NCBI GenBank assembly: GCA_963735055.1
Contig: CAVTJN010000007.1
Coordinates: 1 to 64,000, forward strand
Direction: 5' to 3'
From: JBBITI01 sp963735055
Lineage (GTDB): Bacteria > Chloroflexota > Dehalococcoidia > Dehalococcoidales > UBA2162
DNA length: 64,000 bases
The notes beneath the pieces were generated by a model. That model was not told where the DNA came from. It saw only the letters and a program-made list of their open reading frames with translations, and did not search any database. Of the stretch, positions 20,209 to 29,889 are shown piece after piece. Each line of letters opens with the position of its first letter. Position 1 is the stretch's first letter. The position numbers and the translations under genes are program-made.

Positions 20209-20493
20209 ATGAAGAAATTTCATATGTTCGAAATTTATGCCAGTGAGGAAGGCGTTTATTTTGCCTCAACGGATCAAAAAGCTCAAGAAATGGCGACAAA
20301 AATGTTTCTTGAATATCAACACAATGATTCCCCCCTGGTTGTAAAATTTCCCCCTTGGTCGAAGAGTTCGAAGGTGATATTTTTTCTACAAAAACTAAAA
20401 CTTGAGCTAGTTATGAATGGCTGGGAGCCGTTTGCCGTCACTCAGAAAGGAACCGAAATAAACTACTTTTTCCGCAGAGAAGAGACTGACTAG
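20209..20493 (+). CDS. small hypothetical protein
   Basis: 94 residues from an ATG with CAGGAGGT 5 nt upstream, so I prefer it to an ATG 24 nt earlier. The protein begins MKKFHMFEIYASEEGVYFAS and ends GTEINYFFRREETD. It is soluble, with no recognisable domain. The alternation of beta and helical stretches, with VVKFPPWSKSSKV in the middle, suggests a small alpha/beta fold. Its base composition is much more AT-rich than the eCIS genes, which agrees with a foreign origin next to a tRNA. Function unknown. Confidence 0.6.
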   Translation: MKKFHMFEIYASEEGVYFASTDQKAQEMATKMFLEYQHNDSPLVVKFPPWSKSSKVIFFLQKLKLELVMNGWEPFAVTQKGTEINYFFRREETD

Positions 20494-20631
20494 CGCGTCA
20501 TTTTTATTCTGGCTCCTGGCAAACAAATAAAAAATTTACGAAAGCAATAAAGAATTATGTGGGCTAATGACCCATGCATTTCTCTTATTCTGTCATCAAT
20601 TTCGAATATTCAGACAGTCTCTTAGAGTAGA

Positions 20632-20672
20632 CAAAGAAAAGAGAGTAGAAAATAACTACTCTCTTTTCTTTG
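20632..20672. terminator. 17-bp perfect hairpin
   Basis: Arms of 17 bases (CAAAGAAAAGAGAGTAG and its complement) flank a 7-nt A/T loop. It sits after the small gene ending at 20493 and about 20 nt before the ribosome-binding site of the next gene. It could be a terminator or a leader structure. Confidence 0.45.
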
Positions 20673-20700
20673 GTATAAAATAATAGTAGTGGAGGGGAAA

Positions 20701-21081
20701 ATGAATCCAGCAGATTTTACTTTAAAAAACTTGGCTTTAGACACTTGGTATAAATTATTACTTGCTTTAGGGATAGGCATATTTTTCGTTTCTTTACTGT
20801 TTGACCTAAAAGGAATCTCTACACAACAAGCACAAATACTTTCAGGTGGACTTTTTCTGTTTGGAATGGGTGAATGGATTAACCACAAGAAAGGTTTTTA
20901 CATAGCACATATGGCGGTCTGGTCATTTCGAGTTACTGATACTTTTTGGAGACCTAATATACTTGGCTTATTATTAGACCTAATAGGGTTGGTTCTTTTG
21001 TACAGTATTTTTAATTCCTTGTTTGGTTATCCTTTATATCAACCCATTCTAAAACTAACGCTAAATAATCCAAATCCCTAG
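20701..21081 (+). CDS. small hypothetical membrane protein
   Basis: 126 residues. The ATG is preferred over a GTG 12 nt upstream because GGAGGGG precedes it at proper spacing. Three hydrophobic segments can be seen, around LLLALGIGIFFVSLLF, ILSGGLFLFGMGEWI and ILGLLLDLIGLVLLYSIF, so it is probably an inner-membrane protein. It is AT-rich like its upstream neighbour. No family is recognised; it may be cargo of the tRNA-linked island. Confidence 0.55.
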   Translation: MNPADFTLKNLALDTWYKLLLALGIGIFFVSLLFDLKGISTQQAQILSGGLFLFGMGEWINHKKGFYIAHMAVWSFRVTDTFWRPNILGLLLDLIGLVLLYSIFNSLFGYPLYQPILKLTLNNPNP

Positions 21082-21662
21082 AATATAAAATCCTCCTAGA
21101 AATTAGGGGGATTACTTTTAAACAGAGCTCGGAGGAAGTCATATTAATTCTTGAGTAAACAAATGAATACCATTGAACTGGTTATTAAATAATTTGATGC
21201 CTAATTCTAGACAGTTTACCTCATCCGATATTATGGTTTATAAAGAAATGTACTGTTTCTCCCCACCACACGCCCATGCTATCGGTGATTTAGGTAGTTT
21301 ATTTTTATCGAGGTAGGGGGGGATTATAGATAAAATTATGGCTTGGCATTTTAATCGACAATAGATAGTGGCTTTGTACGCCCCTAGGATGGTCCCGTCA
21401 ATGACGGAGAAAGCGAGGTTGCCTTTTCTTAAATCGTATCTCCGGGCGCTCATATCGTTGCGCAAACATTCTCGCGCCTTATCCGGCGACGATTTCACCC
21501 CCATTGGAAAATGCCCCCGCCGGTGTACTGGCTTATTTACGGCAAACTCACGGTCCGCCTATCTGCTTGAGACAAAGCTTCCTTCAGAACCCTACTCCGA
21601 TTTCCGTTGATCCGGCGTAAAATAGATGAGATATGTTTGATCCTTCGATGGAGGATAATAGG
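21082..21662. other. intergenic stretch without a credible gene
   Basis: About 580 nt between the small membrane protein and the glycosyltransferase. Reading frames here are short and without recognisable motifs. A weak inverted repeat (ATCCTCCTAG/TTAGGGGGAT) follows the upstream gene. Composition shifts from AT-rich to mixed near 21400, which may mark a junction. Confidence 0.4.
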
Positions 21663-22850
21663 ATGCGTATCGCAGAATGTACGGATTCCTTTTTGCCGGT
21701 GGTGGACGGAGTAGGGCGCGTTGTGTATCAATACGCTTGCTCGCTCTCACTTTCCGGTAATGAATGTTATGTAATAACGTCGGTTCAGAATACGGGATAT
21801 CGCGGAAAGCAACCGTTTGAGATTGTGGATTTTTCAAGCGTGAAGGTGCCTTCGGCTCCGCAGTACCAGACGGGTATCGCACCCCTCGACTTACATTATG
21901 TTGAGCGGATCTCCATGATCGAGCTGGATCTTATCCACGCGCACGCACCAGGTTTTGCCGGCGCCGAGGCAATACGGCTGGCCGGAAAGCTGAACATTCC
22001 ACTTGTCGGTACTTTCCACTCAAAATATTATGAGGACTTTCTTCGCGTGACGCACAGCGATGTGCTGGCATCTTTGGGTTCACGCTTCGTAGCAGAGTTC
22101 TATGGACGCTGCGATGAGGTTTGGACGGTCAGCCAGGATGCGGCGGAGACGCTTCTCTCTTATGGCTATAAAGGAGATGTCGAGATTGTTCAAAACGGTA
22201 CGGAAATGCGTACTCCCACTCCTGAATTTGAAAAGGCCGCACGGGAAAGGTTCAATCTTGGAAGCGAACCGATCCTGCTCTACGTTGGACAGATCGATAC
22301 TAAAAAGAACCTTCGCAGGATCGTCGAGTCTGCCGCGCTATAGAAGAAGCGAGGGCATTCTTTTCAACTAGTCTTCGCGGGGCAGGGACAGGATAAAGAG
22401 GACCTTGAAAAGATGGCGGTTGAACAAGGTCTCGATAAAGTCATATTCACCGGGCATATTTCAGATCGCGATCTATTGGACGGTCTCTATATGGCGGCGT
22501 CGCTGTTTGTGTTTCCGTCTCTTTACGATACCGCTGGTCTGGTAGTACGCGAAGCAGCCGTAATGGGCACGCCATCCGTCGTGGTGGCGAATACTGCTCC
22601 GGCAGAAGTCATTTCGAATGGTCTGAACGGGTTGGTCTGTAGTGACGATACGGACAGTCTTTGTGATGTTATGGAGCGTTATCTTTTCGGAATGAGTGAA
22701 AATGAGCGTGAAAATATTCGAAAGAATGCTCAAGAAAGTGTTCCGCTGCCGTGGGAGACTGTGATGACAGAAGTTGAGGAGCGCTACAAAGCTCTCATTC
22801 TGAAGGGTAAACCGAAAAGAAAATCATTGCTTTCTCATCTGATCCCATAA
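21663..22850 (+). pseudogene. GT4-family glycosyltransferase interrupted by an in-frame UAG
   Basis: A 395-codon glycosyltransferase of the GT-B, GT4 type. The N-domain starts MRIAECTDSFLPVVDGVGRV, followed by LDLIHAHAPGFAGAEAIRLA and GTFHSKYYEDFLR. The C-domain has LYVGQIDTKKNLRRIVESAA, LVFAGQGQDKEDLEKMA and a final family motif FPSLYDTAGLVVREAAVMGT. Between the domains the codon at 22341-22343 is TAG, yet the same frame continues with KKRGHSFQLVFAGQG. Unlike the other broken genes here it is a nonsense substitution rather than an indel. It likely added hexoses to a cell-surface glycolipid when intact. RBS-like GGAGGATAATAGG precedes the ATG. An alternative is a sequencing error at that codon. 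Confidence 0.8.
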
Positions 22851-23032
22851 ATTTTAATTGGGAAAGGTGATCACAAAAAAATCGGTCGCACATATGTGGA
22901 CCACACAAAAGGTTTTTCTGACGCGGTTACAATGGCCAGGCCAGGGTCACTCCACCCAACCTCCTCCAAAATCGCCGCGATTTTAGGTAGGGCAGGAGGG
23001 GTTCGTTATAGCATTTCTAATCAAATAAGGAA

Positions 23033-24553
23033 ATGATGCTCATCAATCTTAACTTCAATCAAGACGGTCAGGCCTACAGCCCCTATTGGCGGGTTTGCGT
23101 CGGCGGCGGACGAGTGGGTGAAGCGCTGCGCGCCGATTTTCAGAAGCATCTGGAAATGGTGCAGCGCGAAATGCCCTTCCAATACCTGCGCATGCACGGC
23201 CTGTTCCACGAGGATATGATGGTCTACCATGAAGAAAACGGCCGGCCCATCCTCAACTGGCAGTACGTTGACCTGGTGTACGACCACTGGCTTTCGATTG
23301 GCATCCGCCCGTTTGTGGAGCTGGGCTTTATGCCCTACGATCTGGCCAGCGGCGATCAGACTGTCTTCTGGTGGCGCGGCAATATCACCCCACCCAAAGA
23401 TTGGGCGCGCTGGGAATGGTTGATTGAGCAGTTCATCCTGCACATCAGAGAGCGCTACGGGCCGGCCGAAGTACGCCGCTGGTATTTCGAGGTTTGGAAT
23501 GAGCCGAGTCTGTACTTTTTCTGGAAAGACGCTGACTTTAGCGCCTACATGGAGCTGTACGAGCGTACTGCTCGCGTGATCAAGCGCATCGACTCACATC
23601 TGCGAGTGGGCGGGCCGGCCAGCCATGGCTTTGGCGATCAAGTGGGCGTGCCGCCATGGGGCAAGGAGTTCCTGACGGCCTGCGCTGAGCGTAACCTGCC
23701 GCTCGATTTCTTCTCTACCCACCCGTACCCCACCCTATACCCGGTTGACCTGGAAGGGCGCGGTTACATGACCTGGGACGGCCCGGATCGCCTGCTGGTG
23801 GATGCGCGCGGCTGTGATAAGCTCTTACGCGCATCAGCTTACCCCAATGTTGAGCGTCACTACACCGAGTGGAGCTCCAGCCCCAGCCCACGAGATGCCG
23901 TGCACGACACCGCCTTCCTGGCATCCTTCATTGTCGATAACAACTGGCGCGCGCGCGGCTTGATGGATTCGCTTTCGTTCTGGGTGGTCAGCGATATTTT
24001 TGAGGAAAGCCGCCAGGGAGATACCCCCTTCCACGGCGGTTTTGGCCTGGTGAATATCCAGGGGTTGAAAAAAGCATCCTATCATGGCTATTGGTTCCTC
24101 TCGCGACTGGGCGATGAAGTGCTGGCTGAAGGCGATTCGTATGCGGTCACCCGGCGCGGCGACGGCACCCTGGTGGTCTTGATGTGGAACTACTGCCACT
24201 ACCGCGATGACGCCAACGACAGCCGCCTGCTGGCCGCTGCTAATCCGCACGAAATTTATGACCTGTTTGCCATTCAACCTCCGCGCGAATTTCACCTGAA
24301 AGTGGACGGCGTGGGGGAGACCGTTCGATTGCAAATCACCCGCTTCGACCGCCAGCATGGCAGCGTCTACGATGCCTGGGCGGCCATGGGTGCGCCGCAG
24401 CATATCCTCCCCGCCGACCTGGAAGTGCTGCGCCGGCGCATGGAATTGGATGTGGCAGTCGAACGCATCGCCACGCCGGATGGCAGCCTCGAATGGGCTA
24501 CCACCGTTCAACCGTTTGGCGTGACTCTCCTGGAGATCCAGCGGGTCGGATGA
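23033..24553 (+). CDS. GH39 family glycosidase (beta-xylosidase-like)
   Basis: 506 residues, intact, no signal peptide, so probably cytoplasmic. The clan A (beta/alpha)8 barrel shows the acid/base Glu157 in YFEVWNEPSLYFFW and the nucleophile Glu279 in RHYTEWSSSPSPRD. The order and spacing fit GH39. Other barrel landmarks are RPFVELGFMPYDLASGDQTV, DFFSTHPYP and LSFWVVSDIFEE. The C-terminal 120 residues form a beta-rich accessory domain. GH39 enzymes include beta-xylosidases and alpha-L-iduronidases; the sugar-cluster context favours xylosidase or a related arabinosidase. It stands alone on the plus strand and converges with the GH29 operon across a 19-bp hairpin. Confidence 0.85.
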   Translation: MMLINLNFNQDGQAYSPYWRVCVGGGRVGEALRADFQKHLEMVQREMPFQYLRMHGLFHEDMMVYHEENGRPILNWQYVDLVYDHWLSIGIRPFVELGFMPYDLASGDQTVFWWRGNITPPKDWARWEWLIEQFILHIRERYGPAEVRRWYFEVWNEPSLYFFWKDADFSAYMELYERTARVIKRIDSHLRVGGPASHGFGDQVGVPPWGKEFLTACAERNLPLDFFSTHPYPTLYPVDLEGRGYMTWDGPDRLLVDARGCDKLLRASAYPNVERHYTEWSSSPSPRDAVHDTAFLASFIVDNNWRARGLMDSLSFWVVSDIFEESRQGDTPFHGGFGLVNIQGLKKASYHGYWFLSRLGDEVLAEGDSYAVTRRGDGTLVVLMWNYCHYRDDANDSRLLAAANPHEIYDLFAIQPPREFHLKVDGVGETVRLQITRFDRQHGSVYDAWAAMGAPQHILPADLEVLRRRMELDVAVERIATPDGSLEWATTVQPFGVTLLEIQRVG

Positions 24554-24729
24554 GAGTAACCTGGTGGTGCCGTATTAAGTATGTTCGGCATCGACGAGAC
24601 CAATTAGGCGCTGTGTTTTGACCTGTTCTGCTAGTAATACTGCGAGTGGCGGAGTTGCCGTCGCCAACCTGATGGATTGCTTGCAAGCGCTGAGTAATGT
24701 GCTTTCTCCATTGTCTGAGACAAGTAAAA

Positions 24730-24769
24730 AGTAGAGGCGATTATTTACGAGTAAATAATCGCCTCTACT
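24730..24769. terminator. 19-bp perfect hairpin between convergent GH39 and GH29 genes
   Basis: The arm AGTAGAGGCGATTATTTAC is followed, after two bases, by its exact complement. It lies where transcription from both sides converges, so a bidirectional terminator is likely. An AAAAA run flanks it on the left, giving UUUUU after the hairpin on the minus strand. Confidence 0.6.
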
Positions 24770-24782
24770 ATACTAGATCCAA

Positions 24783-26284
24783 TTATTTCCGCTCAATTCT
24801 CAAGGTATAGGCGTGCTCGCAGGGTTTCTGAGCAGGCATTTGAACATGCAGCCCGAGCTCGTCTTGATGCCAGGTTAGTTCACCCGGCGTCCCTAACAGG
24901 TGAATGGCCTGGATTTGTTTCTGCCGGCACAAACGATCCTGCTTTTAGGGAATGGATAACAGCCTGCCCAGTTTCGGGCCAGGCCAGGAGGAAGGTAAAC
25001 AAATCTTTACCTTTCTGGGTAAAGCGGATATCTTGAGCGGTATATACCACCTGCTCCGTATCCCAAATCTTTTCGGTATTTTAAGTCGAAGGCCCTTCCC
25101 CATACACAGTCCATGGCCGGGTTCCGAAAATACCTTCTTGGTTGACATCCATCCAACGGGTGAATCCTTCCAGGAAGCGCTCCTCATCTTCGTCAATCGT
25201 GCCGTCGCCGCGCATGGGGATGTTCAACAGCATATTTCCGTTTTTGCTAACGATATCGATCAATTCGGTAACCTTTTCTCTAACGCTTTTATATTGTATG
25301 TCGCGGCGATAATGCCAGGCTCCAATGCAGGTATCCGTCTGCCACGGGTAAGGTTCAATGGTTCCAAACCGCCTGTGCTCCATATCCTGAACAACCGGTT
25401 TTTGCAGATGGTCCGGCACATCTTTGACGTTCAAGGACCACATCTACTTTCCCATACCAGTCCAGGCTGGCGTTGTAATAATAAGCCGCGATCTCTGGCG
25501 CGATCTCCTGCATGCCGAGGTAGGTATCCAGGTCATGAACGGGCTGCAGAGCATCATCAAAATACAATAGATCAGGGTGGTATTGATCGATCAAATCCTT
25601 GACGCGTAAAACGACGTTCTCAACGAATTCTGGGTCTGGGTCGGATCCATAGGGATGGGGCCGCGTGTATAACTCCTGTGGATCCAGGCCTTCCCACCAA
25701 AGTCCTTTGCCATCCGCTTTGGTCATGTTTCCATCGTAGGGAACGCCCGCCAGAGGGCCTTCTTTATCCGCGCCAAATGTCAACGGAAAGAACTGCCGCC
25801 AGGTGCGGCTGGGAGTGCTGTGGATGGTGACGCCGAAGCGCAGTCCTTGAGCGCGGGCGGCTTTTGCCCATCCACCCACGATATCTTTCTTCGGCCCGAC
25901 GTTGACCGAATTCCAGGCATGGTAGGAGGAATTCCACATGTCAAAGTTGCAGTGATGGTTTCCCAGGGCAGTAAAGTATTTTGCCCCGGCGCGTTTGTAG
26001 CGTGCAATTAACGCTTCAGGATCCCAACTCTCGGCTTTCCAAAGATTGCAGATATCCTTATAGCCGAACTTTGAGGGATGCCCATAATGCTCCAGGTGAT
26101 ATTGGTAATGCGGATGGCCCTGACTATACATGTTCCGCGCGTACCAATCCCCCATCTCGGGTACGCACTGCGGGCTCCAGTGTGCCCAGATCCCTAGCTT
26201 GGCATCGCGAAACCATTCGGGAACCTGATAATTAAAAAGCGAATTCCAATTTGAGTCAAAATGGGTTGTAAAGTTCTCGAACAT
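24783..26284 (-). CDS. GH29 alpha-L-fucosidase-like glycosidase (third copy, frame-interrupted)
   Basis: About 500 residues. N-terminal GH29 landmarks are VPEWFRDAKLGIWAHWSPQC, YARNMYSQGHPHYQYHLEHY and GAKYFTALGNHHCNFDMWNS. The probable nucleophile is Asp243 in HPDLLYFDDALQP. The middle continues in a second frame with TELIDIVSKNGNMLLNIPMR and FGTRPWTVYGEGPS. The C-terminal beta domain is in a third frame: FTQKGKDLFTFLLAWPETGQ and ending EHAYTLRIERK. No signal peptide is present. It is closely similar in layout to the GH29 gene at 30.7-32.1 kb, suggesting a duplication within the operon. Breaks lie near 25440, 25090 and 24935. Confidence 0.85.
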
Positions 26285-26438
26285 CGTTATTCCCTCTTCT
26301 CATGAATTTTTTAAACAGTGGTTTACAAATCAATTCTATGTTGTTGATCGTAGTGCTGAGAACGCCCATTTGGATGGCCAGGTCCGGTGTGATGACAAGT
26401 GGTAGCAGTGGAATGGAGTTTATCGTCAACCCCTAAGT

Positions 26439-27900
26439 TTAGGAAAGGGATTCATCTGTTATTTTATACAGTCCCACAGCCTTAATCGTGGGACTGTATC
26501 TTGCTTTCAGGATGCGAAGTCGCAACCGCTGCGCCGAGACCAGCGGAAAACGCAGCAGCCGTTGATAACCGACCGTGGTGGCGCGGGCGATTTCCTCCCA
26601 GCCGGAGTCCGTCTGCACATCAATGGCGCACTGTTCGATGCGCTGCCCCTCCTCAATCTGTTCCTGCAGCCGGATGACATCAAACGTTTTCACCTCACCC
26701 AGGTCGATCACCAGCTCAGCCTGCTCGACCCCCGCCTCAGACGCCCAATAGGTTTCATCCTTGCCGTCCACAATGTGCTCCGCGGCGATCAGCGGTTTGC
26801 CTGCCTGCGTGGAGCTTGCGCTCACCTGCGCTCCCAGCGCCAGGTTCGTCTGAAACGTGCGCCTTGAAGAAACCGCCCAGTTCTTCCAGCCGCGCGACAT
26901 CGGTTTCATGTATCAGCCCGCGCTGGTCTGGGGGCAGGTTGAGCAGCAGGGTCGAATTGCCTCCAACCGCACTGAAATACAGGTCCACCAGGTTTTCCAG
27001 GCTGCGTACTTGTTCATCCTCGCCGTGGTGATAGAACCAGCCTGGCCGGATGGAAGTATTCGTTTCTGCCGGGTACCAGATTAACCCGTTTGCCTGCCGG
27101 ATTCGCTCGCGGCTGCCCAGGTCGGGCGTCCACATCTCCAACCGTTCCGCAAACCGGCCCTCGTCTGTTTGTTGCGAATCCCCCGCGATGCGCTCCTGGT
27201 CGAACATCTCCGCCGGGACGACGCTCCACTCGCTCTCGCGCACTTTCCCAGCCTCATTACCGCACCAGCGCACATCCGGGCCCATCACCGATATCACCGC
27301 ATTGGGCTGCAGCTCCCGGATCCGCCGGTAGTAGGCCTCCCAGTCATACACCTGGCGGTTTCCGTTCGGTCCTTCGCCGCAGGCGCCGTCAAACCACAAG
27401 CAGAACAACTCACAGTACTGTGTCAGCAGCTCGGTGAGTTGGTTGAGAAAATAGGTGTTGTAACGAGGCGAGTCGCCATACGTCGGCTCGTGCCGGTCCC
27501 AGGGCGAAAGGTATAACCCCAGCTTGAGCCCAGCCTCCCGGCACGCCGTTGCCAGCTCGCCCACCACATCGCCCTGACCGTTCTTCCACGGGCTGTGCTT
27601 CACCGAGTGGTCGGTATACTGGCTGGGCCATAGGCAGAAGCCATCGTGATGCTTGGCGGTCAAAATCACCCCGCGCATTCCCGCCGCCTTAAATGCCGAT
27701 ACCCACTGGCGCGCATCCAGTTGGGTTGGATTGAAAATCGCCGGGTCTTCCGTTCCCAGCCCCCACTCACGGCCGGTGAAGGTGTTCATCCCAAAATGGA
27801 TGAAACTATAAAATTCCATCCGCTGCCAGGCCAACTGCCGCGGTGAAGGCCTGACCAGTGCAGCCTGTTTAATCCAATCTGTTGATTCCCCTATAACCAT
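26439..27900 (-). CDS. GH29 alpha-L-fucosidase-like glycosidase with C-terminal F5/8 type C domain (frame-interrupted)
   Basis: About 487 residues, of a different GH29 subtype from its two neighbours. It shows MEFYSFIHFGMNTFTGREWG, ILTAKHHDGFCLWPSQYTDH and the probable nucleophile Asp171 in CLWFDGACGEGPNGNRQVYD. The end of the barrel has GNSTLLLNLPPDQRGLIHET. After a frame change near 26860 the sequence continues as an F5/8 type C/CBM32-like sandwich: GKDETYWASEAGVEQAELVI and FDVIRLQEQIEEGQRIEQCA. No signal peptide is visible. It is third from the end of the minus-strand sugar operon, 18 nt after the guanylyltransferase stop. The family hydrolyses alpha-L-fucosides, and some members accept L-galactosides. 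Confidence 0.87.
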
Positions 27901-27918
27901 CGATTTCCTCCTTCGCGC

Positions 27919-28965
27919 TTAAGTCTGACTCACGACCTTCTTCACCTCTTGTTCGCGGCTTTTCGCGCAAACCAGCAAGGCATCCTGTGAATCGATAATT
28001 ATCAAATCCCCGATACCGATGGTGGCGATTAATTTCTGGCTAATCCCCATCGCGATGGTGTTATGTGTGTCAATCGCTATATGCGGCACAGTCCAGACGT
28101 TCCCTTTTGCGTCGGGCGTGTGCAACTGATCCAGGCTGGTCCAACTGCCAACATCTACCCAGCCCATGCTGATCGGGATCACCGCTATCCGGCTGGCCTT
28201 CTCCATGATTCCATAATCGATGGTTTCCTTCTTCACCTGCTGCCAGATTTGAGCGATATTCTGCTGGTAGTCAGCCGTATGAGTACATTGGGCGATTCTG
28301 GATAAAGCTTGGGACAGGTCCGGCATGTGCGTTTGGAACTCCTGCATAATGCGGCTTACCTGCCAGACGAACATGCCGCTGTTCCAGGAGTAACCACCCC
28401 GAGTTACCATTTGCAACGCGGTTTCTTGATCGGGCTTTTCGATAAACCGGCGCACCTGGTATGCTGCCAGCCCGTTTATTTGCTCGAGTAATTGATCTTG
28501 TTCGATATATCCGTAAGCGGTGGAAGGTGAGGTCGGTTTAATACCCAGGGTAACCATGCAGCCTTTACCGGCGATCATCTCGGCGGCTTTGAGCGCTTCT
28601 AAAAAGGTGCTGGTATCCGCGATGAAATGGTCAGCCGTCAATATCGCCATGGTCGCATCCGGGTCGTGTTTTTGTAAATAGACCGCTGCCAAACCGATGG
28701 CAGGAGCTGTCCCGCGCCCTTCTGGTTCGAGTAAAAAATTCGCCGCCGGTATCTGTGGTGCTTGCTCGTGCAGCAGCGTCTTGTATTCGGCCCGCGTCAC
28801 CACCAAAATTCGATCTTCCCTGAACATGGAGGTCAGCCGGTGAACGGAGTGCTGGAACATGGTCTTATCACCAACCAGTTTGAGGGATTGCTTGGGGTGA
28901 TTTTCCCGACTGAGCGGCCAAAGCCTCGTTCCTGTTCCACCTGCCATAATGACAGCCCAATACAT
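27919..28965 (-). CDS. manC: mannose-1-phosphate guanylyltransferase
   Basis: 348 residues, intact. It makes GDP-mannose from mannose-1-phosphate and GTP. The nucleotide-binding signature AGGTGTRLWPLSRENHPKQS is at residues 9-28. Catalytic-domain motifs ILTADHFIADTSTF, KPTSPSTAYGYIEQDQL, RRFIEKPDQETALQM and YSWNSGMFVWQVSRIMQEFQ follow, with VGSWTSLDQL and a C-terminal left-handed helix region. There is no fused isomerase domain, so it is the short type. It lies between the tandem nucleotidyltransferase and a GH29 gene. Together with the upstream epimerase-like gene it could supply GDP-mannose and GDP-L-galactose. Confidence 0.9.
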   Translation of the reverse strand: MYWAVIMAGGTGTRLWPLSRENHPKQSLKLVGDKTMFQHSVHRLTSMFREDRILVVTRAEYKTLLHEQAPQIPAANFLLEPEGRGTAPAIGLAAVYLQKHDPDATMAILTADHFIADTSTFLEALKAAEMIAGKGCMVTLGIKPTSPSTAYGYIEQDQLLEQINGLAAYQVRRFIEKPDQETALQMVTRGGYSWNSGMFVWQVSRIMQEFQTHMPDLSQALSRIAQCTHTADYQQNIAQIWQQVKKETIDYGIMEKASRIAVIPISMGWVDVGSWTSLDQLHTPDAKGNVWTVPHIAIDTHNTIAMGISQKLIATIGIGDLIIIDSQDALLVCAKSREQEVKKVVSQT

Positions 28966-28998
28966 GGTTTAATTCCTTTCTAGTCCAACCCGTCCAAA

Positions 28999-29820
28999 CT
29001 AAAACCCGCGCAGCTGCGTGCTCTCACGACGGGGTAAGCCCTCTTTCGGCAAGCGTTTCAACACCACATACTCCAACCCATGCGTCTGGCAAAACGCTCG
29101 CTTTTCAGGTTTATCGCCGTCCTCATTGACCACGTAGCAATCTGGTTGAATTCGCTCAATCTCCGGTTCCGCATCCATCCAACCCGTTCCTGTGGATACC
29201 CAGGCTTCGGTCACATGGCGGATCGATTGAACCATATATCGCCGCTCGGCTTCTCCGAAAAGCGGATGCCCCTCTCCTTTAAGAAGACGAACATTTGCAT
29301 CACTACCGATTACTACATACAAATCACCCGATTGAGAGGCTTCTTCAAAGAAACGGACGTGCCCGGTATGCAGCCAGTCATAACAGCCGGTGACCACCGC
29401 CTTTCTCTGCACGTTCTCAGGCTGCCGCATTCTCAACGGCTGGTCCGAGAATTGGTCCATCAGAGCATCCGGAATGATCTGGTACTCAAGCCCGTTTCCC
29501 CGGCAAAAATCTAATTTCGCCTGACTACCCATTTTGGAAGATACAACCCAGGCAGCGGGTGACTCGATCAAACTGAGAGGTAAACAATCTGGGCTGGCGA
29601 GTTCATCCACAGGAATCACACGGTCGACATACCGGATAGCCTCTAAAAAATACTGCCGCTCAGCCTGCGAGAACTTTGGCAGTTTTCCATCGATTGTCTG
29701 GACAACGACATCTGACCAGAGCAGCACCTGCACCGGCCCCAACCGCGCCGCCTCTTCGAGCAAGCGGACATGCCTTGAACGCAGATCATCATAACTACCT
29801 GAGACAAAAACCTCTGTCAT
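28999..29820 (-). CDS. tandem cytidylyltransferase-fold protein, first domain degenerate
   Basis: 273 residues, intact, built from two nucleotidyltransferase domains. The C-domain (from about residue 140) starts AVVTGCYDWLHTGHVRFFEE with the canonical HxGH motif (His-Thr-Gly-His). It continues LYVVIGSDANVRLLKGEGHP and ERRYMVQSIRHVTEAWVSTG. The N-domain starts EVFVSGSYDDLRSRHVRLLE, where HxGH has become R-S-R-H, and continues QAERQYFLEAIRYVDRVIPV. Only the second site can be catalytic by family rules. RfaE/HldE-like or glycerol-3-phosphate cytidylyltransferase-like transfer of a nucleotide to a sugar or polyol phosphate is likely. Its neighbour is a GHMP sugar kinase, so the pair may phosphorylate and activate one sugar. 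Confidence 0.8.
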   Translation of the reverse strand: MTEVFVSGSYDDLRSRHVRLLEEAARLGPVQVLLWSDVVVQTIDGKLPKFSQAERQYFLEAIRYVDRVIPVDELASPDCLPLSLIESPAAWVVSSKMGSQAKLDFCRGNGLEYQIIPDALMDQFSDQPLRMRQPENVQRKAVVTGCYDWLHTGHVRFFEEASQSGDLYVVIGSDANVRLLKGEGHPLFGEAERRYMVQSIRHVTEAWVSTGTGWMDAEPEIERIQPDCYVVNEDGDKPEKRAFCQTHGLEYVVLKRLPKEGLPRRESTQLRGF

Positions 29821-29849
29821 TAAACCTCGACCCCTTTTTTATAGGAGAA

Positions 29850-29876
29850 GGCAGCAGCCGAATTGAAGCTGCTGCC
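29850..29876. repeat. 9-bp inverted repeat in operon
   Basis: GGCAGCAGC and GCTGCTGCC flank a 9-nt loop in the 69-nt gap between the kinase and nucleotidyltransferase genes. It may act in mRNA processing or partial termination within the minus-strand operon. Confidence 0.4.
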
Positions 29877-29889
29877 TCCCTATTCGCCA

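Noticed and set aside
22341..22343. UAG recoding (pyrrolysine or suppressor use)
   Set aside because: No other conserved in-frame UAG was seen and no pylT-like gene is in the window. A mutation or sequence error is simpler.
26465..26495. Inverted repeat TACAGTCCCAC/GTGGGACTGTA as a terminator
   Set aside because: It lies inside the coding end of the F5/8 type C domain of a GH29 gene, so it is more likely a chance codon pattern.
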